From NCBI RefSeq assembly GCF_007655005.1, contig NZ_SZVW01000014.1:224249-288248 (forward strand): a stretch of DNA of 64,000 bases, read 5' to 3'. The position numbers and the translations under genes are program-made. This document shows positions 17,724-25,102 of the stretch, piece after piece. Source of the stretch: Streptomyces tibetensis (lineage in GTDB: Bacteria; Actinomycetota; Actinomycetes; Streptomycetales; Streptomycetaceae). Numbering within the stretch: position 1 is the first letter of the stretch; the number at the start of each line of letters is the position of its first letter. The notes under the pieces are model-generated. The model was not told the DNA's origin. It did not search any database and saw only the letters and a program-made list of their open reading frames with translations.

Positions 17724-19188
17724 CGTCCCTCCGAATGTTCTTCGTCCCGGATACCGCCGTACCGGATACCGCCGTCCCGGCTTTGGACCCGAGGGCGAGG
17801 CCGTGCGGCGCGGTGCCGCCCGGTGCGTCCGCCCGCGATGTGCAGATCATCGTCAGTGACCTCGGGCCCAGCGTCGCCCCGGGACGCGGTGAGGTGACGC
17901 GCCCTGCCGGATGCCGTAGCCGCCAGCGACCGGCGATGGTCGCCAGGGCCACCGTCATCTCGGCCATGGAGAACACGTCACCGATGCATTTGCGGCTGCC
18001 GGCCGCGAACGGGATCAGCGCCGCCTGCGGGCGGGCTGCGGCCTCGCGCTCCAGCCAGCGCTCGGGCAGAAAGCGGTCGGGTTCGGGGAAGGAAGCGGGA
18101 TCGTGATGCAGGAGATAGGGGCTGTACAGGACGGTGGTTCCCCGCGGCAGGCGGCGCCCGGCGAACTCCGTCTCCCGGGTGGTGACCCGAGTGAAGAGCC
18201 AGCCGGGCGGGGAGTGGCGCAGCGTCTCGGTGAGGACGGACCGGGTGTAGACCAGACGCGGCAGATCGTCGGCGTCCGGTAACCGGCCGGCGAGGACGCC
18301 GTCGATCTCGGCGTGCAGCCGCCGCTCCACCTCCGGGTGCCGGGCCAGGAGGCTGAAGGTGGACGCCAGACACATCGAAGGGCTCTCGGAACCGGTGAGC
18401 AGGAGAGACACCAACTGGTCGTGGACCTCGCGGTCGGTGACCGGAGGCCCGCCGTCCGCGTCCGCTGCGGCGTCCAGCAGGAGCCCCAGCAGATCGTCGC
18501 GGGGAGCGCCCCGGCGGCGCTCGTCGATGGCCGTGTCGATGAGTTCGCGAACACGCTCCACCGCCTGCCGGTAACGGCGGTTGGCGGGTGTGGGGAGACG
18601 GAACAGGGCGTCGACCGGTACGACCGTGCGCACGAACAGGCCTCGGACGATGGCGGCGAGGCAGTGCCGCACCTCGTCGGCCGCGGCAGGCCCGAGCGAG
18701 TCGGACAGCAGCAGCCCGCTGATCAGCCGAGTCGTCAGACCCAGCGTGGCGGCACTGACGTCGACCCGCTGCCCGCTGCGCCAGTCGCGGCACATCAGCG
18801 CGGCCTCCTCGGCCATCGCGTCCGTCTGCGCAGCGACGCCGGCGGGGCGGAAGGTGGGTTGCAGCAACCGGCGCTGACGCCGGTGCTCGGCATGCGGGCA
18901 GGTGACGACGCCGTCACCCATCAGTGCCCGGAGCCTGTCGTACTGCGGTCCGCCCTTGTCGAACGTGCGGGTGTCCCGGAGCATCCGGTGGACCAGTTGG
19001 GGGTGACAGACCATCCACGCCCGCTGCGGGCCGAGGCGTATCTCGACCAGATCGCCCTGTGCGGGAAGAGAATTCAGAAAATCCAGCGGCCGACGGAACA
19101 AGGCGATACCGTGGCCGATGGATGGGAATATGCCTGGAGCAGTACCAACCGTCCATGCCTGTTCCGATTCAGGAACGCAGCCGTTCAT
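17698..19188 (-). CDS. Cytochrome P450 coupled to the terpene synthase
   Basis: Canonical bacterial class P450, 496 aa. The I-helix reads LLTGSESPS. The K-helix ExxR is ETLRHSPPGW (E321, R324). The heme loop is PFAAGSRKCIG with Cys401 as ligand. ATG 19188 follows an AGGTGG-like site. The gene precedes the terpene synthase and overlaps its start by 26 bases. By analogy with the albaflavenone (CYP170A1) arrangement it probably oxidises the cyclase product. The codon for residue 303 (complement of 18280-18282) is TTA, the codon read by the bldA tRNA, so expression may be tied to development. The C-terminus carries a 15-bp direct repeat and looks elongated. Confidence 0.9.
   Translation of the reverse strand: MNGCVPESEQAWTVGTAPGIFPSIGHGIALFRRPLDFLNSLPAQGDLVEIRLGPQRAWMVCHPQLVHRMLRDTRTFDKGGPQYDRLRALMGDGVVTCPHAEHRRQRRLLQPTFRPAGVAAQTDAMAEEAALMCRDWRSGQRVDVSAATLGLTTRLISGLLLSDSLGPAAADEVRHCLAAIVRGLFVRTVVPVDALFRLPTPANRRYRQAVERVRELIDTAIDERRRGAPRDDLLGLLLDAAADADGGPPVTDREVHDQLVSLLLTGSESPSMCLASTFSLLARHPEVERRLHAEIDGVLAGRLPDADDLPRLVYTRSVLTETLRHSPPGWLFTRVTTRETEFAGRRLPRGTTVLYSPYLLHHDPASFPEPDRFLPERWLEREAAARPQAALIPFAAGSRKCIGDVFSMAEMTVALATIAGRWRLRHPAGRVTSPRPGATLGPRSLTMICTSRADAPGGTAPHGLALGSKAGTAVSGTAVSGTKNIRRDGDNGVHHA
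17746..17775. repeat. 15-bp direct repeat in the P450 3' end
   Basis: Two adjacent copies of CCGGATACCGCCGT preceded by C or A lie at 17746-17760 and 17761-17775. They encode a duplicated Gly-Thr-Ala-Val-Ser tail in the P450, just upstream of the terpene synthase ribosome site. The in-frame unit (15 bases) preserves the reading frame, which suggests recent slippage in a tolerant C-terminal tail. Confidence 0.7.
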
Positions 19189-19448
19189 CGAATACCACCT
19201 GCTTCAGTCGACCTGGGAAAACGGTGATGTTTCACCGATGCGGCGCTTGCCCCATGTCCTGCCCAGTCCAGGTGGCCGCCGACTTGACGAACCCTTTCTC
19301 CAGGGGGGCGCACGGGTGCACGGGGCAGCGCTGGGTGAATCACTTCCGAAGCACGTCATGCGACCGGCGGTCTTCTTGGCGCCACTCGGGCTTCTCGGGG
19401 AGGCCTTACGTCTTTTCCTCATACACGGAGCCGGAGAAGAACGCGGTT

Positions 19449-19916
19449 TCAGAAGGAGCCGGTCTCCACGAGCCGGGCCAGGTTCGCCAGGGCTGTGCGG
19501 GTGCCCGTCTCGTTGTCGGCGGCGGGCACGGCATCGGGGATGCCCTCGTGCACCATCAGCACATCGGTGCCGCCGCCCTCCGCGTCGGTGAGCGTGGTCG
19601 TCAGCGTCATGGCGCCGCCCAACGCGGGGTCGGTGGTCTCGAACTCCAGCACCTCCACCACCTGCTCGTTGGGCACCAGCCGCGCGAAGTGCCCGTGGTA
19701 GGTATCGGTGTGCGCGGACGACTTCCCCGAGGCGTCCGGTGCTTCGTAGGTGAGCGAGACCCGGAACCTGCCGCCCTCCCGGGCGTCGAACGCGTGCACC
19801 TCGCCGCTCATGCCGCGCGGCACCCGCCAGCGCGCGATCGCCTCCGGGCTCACCAGCGCCCGGTAGACGGCGGCACGAGGAGCGTCGACGTGGCCGAAGA
19901 CCCGGGACGTGTACAT
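19449..19916 (-). CDS. SRPBCC (AHSA1/START-like) domain protein
   Basis: Small soluble protein, 155 aa, from ATG 19916. It has the AHSA1 pattern: FGHVDAPRAAVYRALVSPEA at the N-terminus (the P..VY.AL helix after strand 1), W-R-V-P, a central strand region GGRFRVSLTYEAP and a C-terminal helix EGIPDAVPAADNETGT. The fold encloses a hydrophobic pocket. Members act as chaperone co-factors, ligand carriers or, beside ArsR genes, in unknown roles. No ArsR partner is adjacent here, and the function is not known. It lies nine bases upstream of the DUF779 gene's 3' end on the same strand, so co-transcription is possible. Confidence 0.85.
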   Translation of the reverse strand: MYTSRVFGHVDAPRAAVYRALVSPEAIARWRVPRGMSGEVHAFDAREGGRFRVSLTYEAPDASGKSSAHTDTYHGHFARLVPNEQVVEVLEFETTDPALGGAMTLTTTLTDAEGGGTDVLMVHEGIPDAVPAADNETGTRTALANLARLVETGSF

Positions 19917-19925
19917 GGGGTCACC

Positions 19926-20390
19926 CTAGGCGCCACCCCGGGCATCGGGCACAGACGCGGGCGGGCGGTCCCCATCAAATCCGGCCTGAGCGGTGTGGTC
20001 CGCCCCGTTCGGCAGGGGCGGTTCCGATGCGAGGCTGTGCAGCTCCTCGTCCGTGAGGAGGCGGGAGCGCAGCAGGAAGCGGACGCCCTCCGGGGCCTCC
20101 AGCGAGAAGCCGCTGCCGCGGCCCGGGACCACGTCCACGGTGAGATGGGTGTGCGACCAGTACGTGAACTGGTCCGCGCTCATCCAGAACGGTGTGTCCC
20201 CGGCCACGTGCCCCAGCAGGACGTCCGAGGCACCCACCCGGAACTCGCCCCGCGGATAGCACATCGGGGCGCTGCCGTCGCAGCAGCCGCCGGACTGGTG
20301 GAACATCACCGGCCCGTGCGTCCCGGTCAGCCGCCGCAGCAGTTCCTCGGCGGCGGGGGTGAGTTCGACGCGTCCTGTGCGCACGGACAT
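19926..20390 (-). CDS. DUF779 domain protein
   Basis: Protein of 154 aa from ATG 20390, which has an excellent ribosome site AAGGAGG six bases upstream. The core MFHQSGGCCDGSAPMCYP with its Cys pair, and the FWMSADQFTYWSHTHLTVDV region, are the signature of DUF779. Family members are often encoded next to aldehyde dehydrogenases and are suspected to assist them; none is present here. The conserved Cys and His residues could bind a metal. A Gly/Pro/Asp-rich tail follows the domain. It should be transcribed before the SRPBCC gene. Confidence 0.85.
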   Translation of the reverse strand: MSVRTGRVELTPAAEELLRRLTGTHGPVMFHQSGGCCDGSAPMCYPRGEFRVGASDVLLGHVAGDTPFWMSADQFTYWSHTHLTVDVVPGRGSGFSLEAPEGVRFLLRSRLLTDEELHSLASEPPLPNGADHTAQAGFDGDRPPASVPDARGGA

Positions 20391-20494
20391 GTGGTCCTCC
20401 TTGCGGCGACCAGTGGGTCGGGAACCGGTCCTTGTCGCGAGTCCTCCAGTATCCGCCTCCGTACCGGCAGGGTCCATGAGGCGGGAGGGGGACA

Positions 20495-20578
20495 GCGACG
20501 GCCTGCTCAACCGGCGCGGCGACGGCCTGCTCAACCGGTGCGGCGACGGCCTGCTCAACCGGTGCGGCGACGGCCTGC
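20495..20578. repeat. 24-bp tandem repeat, 3.5 copies
   Basis: The unit GCGACGGCCTGCTCAACCGG plus TGCG repeats head to tail at 20495-20518, 20519-20542 and 20543-20566, with a half copy at 20567-20578. The first copy differs by one base (CGCG for TGCG). It fills much of the gap between the divergent DUF779 (start 20390) and kinase (start 20616) genes. The unit is a multiple of three, so it could be translated, but no good start precedes it on either strand. Confidence 0.85.
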
Positions 20579-20615
20579 CGTCCGGTGCGGTGGCCCGGCC
20601 CAGGGCGCTGGTTGA

Positions 20616-21551
20616 ATGCCGGGCGTGACCGAAACCGACACGCACCAGTCCGACCGCTGGGTCCGGTACTTCGCCCGACGTGGGTATCCCCGCGCACGGC
20701 GGCTCGCTTGTGGAATGGAGGGGACCGTCTACCGGCTCCGGGACGGGACCGTGGCCAAGGTGTGGGACGGGCGCCCTCCGGAGGACTTCGGCCTCACCCG
20801 GCGGCTGTACGCCGACATCGCCGCGCATCCCCTGCCCTTCGGCACTCCGGAGATCCTCGACGTCGAGGAGCACGACGGGGTGCTCGTCAGCTACGAACGC
20901 GAGCTCGGCGGACGACCGCTGCGCTCGGATCAGGACGGCGGTGAGCCGCCCGCCCGTGACCTGCCCCGCAGTGAGACCGACGCCCTGCTCACCGTCCTGC
21001 GCGCACTGGCCTCCGTGCCGGGCACCGAGGCCATGCGGCGCCTGGTGGTCCAGGGGGACGACCGGCCGCTCTGGCAGGGCCACTCCCGCTTCCCCGACGC
21101 GCTCGCCGCCCTCGTGGAACGGGCCGCCGGCCGCAACCGCGACGCCCTCGCCGCGCAGGTGCCCGGACTCGCGGACATCGTGTCCCGCACGGCCGCCGCG
21201 CTGCGGGCGCTGCCCGGCCGGGCCGACAGCGTCGTCCACGGCGACCTGGTGCCGCCCAACATCCACATGGACGAGGCCGGACGCCCGGTCGCCGTCCTCG
21301 ACTTCGGGTTCTGCACCACCGCCGGCGACCCCGCCTTCGAGGCCGCGGTCACGGCCGCCGTCTGGGACATGTACGGACCCCACGCCGCCCACCACACCGC
21401 CGAGCTGACCCGTCACTTCGCCCGGGAACTGGGCCATGCCGAAGAGGACCTGATCCTTTACCGGAAGGCCTACGCCCTCATCACCTACGACCTCTTCGGC
21501 AGGGGCCCGCACGACGGGCACTTCCGCTGGTGCGCCGCCCAGCTGCGGTGA
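20616..21551 (+). CDS. Aminoglycoside phosphotransferase-like (APH) kinase
   Basis: Protein of 311 aa with the APH/choline-kinase fold. RLRDGTVAKVWDG contains the ATP-lysine strand. VVHGDLVPPNIHMDE is the Brenner catalytic loop (H-G-D-x-x-x-x-N), and AVLDFGF is the metal-binding Asp loop. ATG 20616 is given; GTG 20625 is an equally good start, and the poor ribosome site suggests leaderless translation. Relatives phosphorylate small molecules such as aminoglycosides, homoserine or fructosamine; the substrate is unknown. It is divergent from DUF779 and converges with the CocE gene, leaving only six bases between stops. Confidence 0.82.
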   Translation: MPGVTETDTHQSDRWVRYFARRGYPRARRLACGMEGTVYRLRDGTVAKVWDGRPPEDFGLTRRLYADIAAHPLPFGTPEILDVEEHDGVLVSYERELGGRPLRSDQDGGEPPARDLPRSETDALLTVLRALASVPGTEAMRRLVVQGDDRPLWQGHSRFPDALAALVERAAGRNRDALAAQVPGLADIVSRTAAALRALPGRADSVVHGDLVPPNIHMDEAGRPVAVLDFGFCTTAGDPAFEAAVTAAVWDMYGPHAAHHTAELTRHFARELGHAEEDLILYRKAYALITYDLFGRGPHDGHFRWCAAQLR

Positions 21552-21557
21552 CGCGGA

Positions 21558-23612
21558 CTACAGCAGGTCGCGGGGGACCTTCTCGTTCCAGGTGCGGGAG
21601 AAGACCCGGCGGTCGGACTCGTACGCGTCGAGGGTGGCGTCGACGAAGAAGTCCGTCTCGTCGCACGTGAGCCGGGTGCGGGTGACCACCCGTGCGTCCC
21701 AGTCGTCCCGCGCGAACCGCATGGTCCACGTGGTCTCGCCGCCGACCGAGGTGAAGTCGTCGGCGACCGCCGTGTAGCGCTCGTGGGCGCGGCGGCCGGA
21801 CTCCAGGCCGATGTCCTCGAAGCGGACCGTGCCCCGGTCCTTCACGATGTCCAGCTCGGAGCGGTAGTCGATCAGATCCCGCTTGACCTCCCAGCGCTCC
21901 TCCGGGGGCGTCACCTGGGTCATGGCCAGCGGAGGAGCGCCCTCGGGCTCACCGAAGGGCGACGACGGCACCTCGTCGGGCTCCTCCACCGGCCGCACCG
22001 GCAGAGTGAGCGTGCTGGAGTGCTCGTGGACGCTGAGCAGGGCCGGCTTCGGCGCGGGCCAGGCCAGCGGCCAGTAGGACGTCGACAGGGACAGCCGGAT
22101 GCGGTGGCCCGGCGGGAACGCCTGCGCCACACCGTTCAGCGGGATGGTGGCCCGGTAGCGCCGCCCCGGCTCCAACGGCTCAGGGTCCTCCGTGCTGTCA
22201 CGGCGGGTCAGGTTCAGGATGCCGTACGAGACGCGTGTGGCGGCACCGTCGGGGCTCACGTCGGACAGCCGCGCGGCCACCATGGCGACCGGCTCGCTGA
22301 CCGACAGGTCGAGCTCCACGCTCGGCGAGCCGAGGATCTCCACCGGCTCGGTCAGCGGCTCGGTGTCGAAGACGAGGGAACCGCCGTCCTCCTCCCGCTG
22401 GTCGTAGGGCAGGTCCGGGGGCGCGTTGTAGGAGGCCCACTTGCCCGCGAACTGGCCGACGGACAACGGCGAACGCACGGTCATCGCCGCACCGCCCTCG
22501 GACGCCGTCACGGTCGTGTCCTTCGCGGTCGCGTCCTGTCCGGGCCCGATCGTGTGCCGGGTGAGCGGGTGTGTGACGGGCCGGATGTGCGGGGACGGCC
22601 AGTCGGGCTCGCCCACCCAGCGGCCCGGCCGCTCCTCGTAGGAGGTGGAGGGCGGCACGCTGTCCTGCATCCACGCCTGCAGCATCGGCCCGTCCATGAC
22701 GCCGTTGTCGACGCCCTTCAGCCAGTGGTCCCACCACCGCACGAGTTCCTGGAGGTAGCCGATCGCGGGCCCGGGCTCCCCGAGGTGCGGGAACTTGTGC
22801 GACCAGGGCCCGATCAGCCCCTTGCGTGGCACGTCCAGATTCCCCAGCAGCCGGGTCACGGCGTTGGAGTAGCCGTCCGCCCAGCCGCTGGAGGCCAGGA
22901 CCGGGCAGCGCACGCTCGTGTAGTCCTCGCACACCGAGGCGTGCCGCCAGTAGTCGTCGCGGCGCTGGTGGCGCAGCCACTCCAGCACCCACGGCTCGGT
23001 GTTCTCCAGCCGCTCGTGCCACATCTCGCGCCAGCGCTCGCCGACCACGGCCGGGTCGGGCGGGCAGGTGCCGTAGGCGAACATCGTGCCCGCCTCGGCC
23101 AGGTTGTCCGACAGCAGGGCGCCGCCCATGTAGTGCATGTCGTCGGCGTGCCGGTCGTCCGTGAAGGACGCGATGGCGATGGCCTTCAGGCTCGGCGGCC
23201 GGCGGGCCGCGACCTGCAGCGCCGCGAACGCGCCCCAGGAGATGCCCATCATGCCCGTGCCGCCGTCGCACCAGGGCTGCTCCGCCAGCCAGGCCAGGAC
23301 CTCCTCGGCGTCCGCCTGCTCCCGTTCCAGGTACTCGTCGCGCAGCACGCCCTCCGAGTCACCGGTGCCGCGCAGGTCGACACGGACACAGGCGTAGCCG
23401 TGCCCGGCGAGGTAGGGGTGGTGGATCGAGTCCCGTACGGCCGTCAGATCGCGCTTGCGGTACGGGATGTACTCCAGCACCGCCGGCACCGGCTCCTGGT
23501 CGGAGGAGGTGGGGCGCCAGATGTGCGCCGAGAGCCGGACCCCGTCGGACATCGGGATCGTGACGTGCTCTTCTTCCTTCGTCTCGTACGGCAGGTTGGT
23601 CACGTAACGCAT
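21558..23612 (-). CDS. CocE/NonD family serine hydrolase
   Basis: Alpha/beta hydrolase of the X-Pro dipeptidyl-peptidase/cocaine esterase group, 684 aa, the usual length for CocE-like proteins. IPMSDGVRLSAHIWRP at the N-terminus is the conserved first strands. GMMGISWGAFAALQ contains the nucleophile elbow G-x-S-x-G. The C-terminal half is the jelly-roll X-Pro_dipept domain (SPSVELDLSVSEP, FPPGHRIRLSLSTSYWP). No signal peptide is seen, so it is probably cytoplasmic. ATG 23612 sits 16 bases after the ATP-grasp gene's stop, and its ribosome site GGAG overlaps that stop, so the two genes form an operon. Substrates of CocE relatives include acyl esters and peptides; this one is unknown. Confidence 0.9.
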   Translation of the reverse strand: MRYVTNLPYETKEEEHVTIPMSDGVRLSAHIWRPTSSDQEPVPAVLEYIPYRKRDLTAVRDSIHHPYLAGHGYACVRVDLRGTGDSEGVLRDEYLEREQADAEEVLAWLAEQPWCDGGTGMMGISWGAFAALQVAARRPPSLKAIAIASFTDDRHADDMHYMGGALLSDNLAEAGTMFAYGTCPPDPAVVGERWREMWHERLENTEPWVLEWLRHQRRDDYWRHASVCEDYTSVRCPVLASSGWADGYSNAVTRLLGNLDVPRKGLIGPWSHKFPHLGEPGPAIGYLQELVRWWDHWLKGVDNGVMDGPMLQAWMQDSVPPSTSYEERPGRWVGEPDWPSPHIRPVTHPLTRHTIGPGQDATAKDTTVTASEGGAAMTVRSPLSVGQFAGKWASYNAPPDLPYDQREEDGGSLVFDTEPLTEPVEILGSPSVELDLSVSEPVAMVAARLSDVSPDGAATRVSYGILNLTRRDSTEDPEPLEPGRRYRATIPLNGVAQAFPPGHRIRLSLSTSYWPLAWPAPKPALLSVHEHSSTLTLPVRPVEEPDEVPSSPFGEPEGAPPLAMTQVTPPEERWEVKRDLIDYRSELDIVKDRGTVRFEDIGLESGRRAHERYTAVADDFTSVGGETTWTMRFARDDWDARVVTRTRLTCDETDFFVDATLDAYESDRRVFSRTWNEKVPRDLL

Positions 23613-23628
23613 GGAAGTGACGTGCTCC

Positions 23629-24942
23629 TCACTTTCGCGTGGCGTCGGTCTCGGCCGGGGCGTCCTCGAAGGCCAGACCCAGGGCGGCCACGCAGTGGTC
23701 GAACTTCTCCCGCAGCTCCGCCTCGTCGGCCCCGCCGGTGTAGATGTGCGCCAGCTCGTAGCTGTAGCTGTCCTGCCCGGGCAGCTCCGAGAGCCTGTCG
23801 CCCTGCTCGGGGACCACCTCGATGCGCACCCCCGGTGTCTCCCGCTCGATGCGGGCGATCTCCTCGGGGCCCGGCACCCGGCGCACCACACCGTCGGTGA
23901 ACCAGCGGTGGTACCACTTCGCCGCCATCGCGTACTCGCCCTCGCGGTGCGGCATGTGCGGGTCCTCGCCCAGGGCGAGACGGACCATGCAGTGGTGGTT
24001 GGGTACGCCGTCGACGTACTGGAACAGCTCCGCGTGCGACTGGGAGTGCCGCGGGTTGATCTCCAGCAGGTTGATCTCCTGGGTCCGCGGGTCGTAGAAG
24101 TACTCGATGCTGAAGGTGGCCGAGTCCATCCCGATCTGCCGCATCACCCGCTCGCTGACGTCGTGCAGTTGCGCGATGGCCGGGGGCGGCAGCATCGAGG
24201 GGTACTGATGACGCAGGAAGCAGGGGGAGTCCGGGTACTGGATGGAGTCCAGGACCCCGTAGATCGTCACCTCGCCCTGGTGGACATAGCCCTCGACGGC
24301 CACCTGGACGCCTGACATGGCCCCCTCCGCGAGACAGACCCGGCCGCCCACGCCGTTCATCTCGGGCGGCAGGTCGATGCGTTCGAGGACGTGCTCGAAG
24401 GGGCGGCCGATGCGGGATATGCCCTCGCGGATCTCGGCGACCGCCTTGCGGAACTCCTCCTCGTCGTCCACTCCGAAGGCGAGTTCGGAGGAGTACGACA
24501 GGGCGGGCTTGAGCCACATCGGGAAGGTCACGTCGTCCGGCGGGCGGGGCGGCTCGGCCGACAGGTCGACCTGGCCGAAGGGCGGGTGCCGGTCGGTGGC
24601 CTTCTGCTGCTCCAACCGGCTCCAGTACTTGTGCTCGCACTTGACCACGGACTCAAGGCTGGTGCTGCGGGTGCCGTAGCGTTCGCTGAGCATCGGGACG
24701 AGGGTGCTGACCGGGAAGTCCCAGTAGCCGACGATCGCGTCGATGCTGCCGTCGAACGCGTCGAGCACGCCCTGGGCCTTGTCGAGCAGTGTCGGCAGGT
24801 CCACCTCGCCGACCTGGAGCTCCTCGATCGTCAGCAGCTGGTGAAAGCGCAGCTGGTCGGCTCCCGGGACCTGCTGGAGCGTGGGCAGATTGGCCTCGTC
24901 GAGCCCGATCACGAAGACGTTCTTCACCGTCTCGTCAGACAC
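23629..24942 (-). CDS. ATP-grasp domain ligase
   Basis: Protein of 437 aa, first in an operon with the CocE hydrolase. GTG 24942 has AAGGAG close upstream. The N-terminal region (VFVIGLDEANLPTLQQV) is a Rossmann-like preATP-grasp fold. The ATP-grasp core has MWLKPALSYSSELAFGVDD (nucleotide-binding strand and loop) and INLLEINPRHSQSHAELF, with the Mg-binding E-x-N followed by a conserved Arg/His region. Such enzymes join a carboxylate to an amine through an acyl-phosphate, as in dipeptide or amino-acid ligases. The paired hydrolase suggests a make-and-break or make-and-modify pathway. I cannot name the product. Confidence 0.85.
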   Translation of the reverse strand: MSDETVKNVFVIGLDEANLPTLQQVPGADQLRFHQLLTIEELQVGEVDLPTLLDKAQGVLDAFDGSIDAIVGYWDFPVSTLVPMLSERYGTRSTSLESVVKCEHKYWSRLEQQKATDRHPPFGQVDLSAEPPRPPDDVTFPMWLKPALSYSSELAFGVDDEEEFRKAVAEIREGISRIGRPFEHVLERIDLPPEMNGVGGRVCLAEGAMSGVQVAVEGYVHQGEVTIYGVLDSIQYPDSPCFLRHQYPSMLPPPAIAQLHDVSERVMRQIGMDSATFSIEYFYDPRTQEINLLEINPRHSQSHAELFQYVDGVPNHHCMVRLALGEDPHMPHREGEYAMAAKWYHRWFTDGVVRRVPGPEEIARIERETPGVRIEVVPEQGDRLSELPGQDSYSYELAHIYTGGADEAELREKFDHCVAALGLAFEDAPAETDATRK

Positions 24943-25102
24943 GGCTCTCCTTCCGACGAACATACGGCCCGAAGGCCGGCTTGCAAGATCGTCGGAGTAC
25001 CCCTGGTGCCTGTCGGCATGCCGCTTCGGACACCCCGCCCGTACCGGACACCGGGGAACAGGCCCGTCGTGACCGGGACACCGTCGGCACGCGTGTGCCG
25101 GC

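Noticed and set aside
10102..19188. NACHT, LAL and terpene genes as one biosynthetic cluster
   Set aside because: The NACHT gene is on the opposite strand and converges with the LAL gene; nothing in its sequence links it to metabolism.
20495..20578. 24-bp repeats considered as a CRISPR array
   Set aside because: The copies are contiguous with no spacers, and no cas gene is present.
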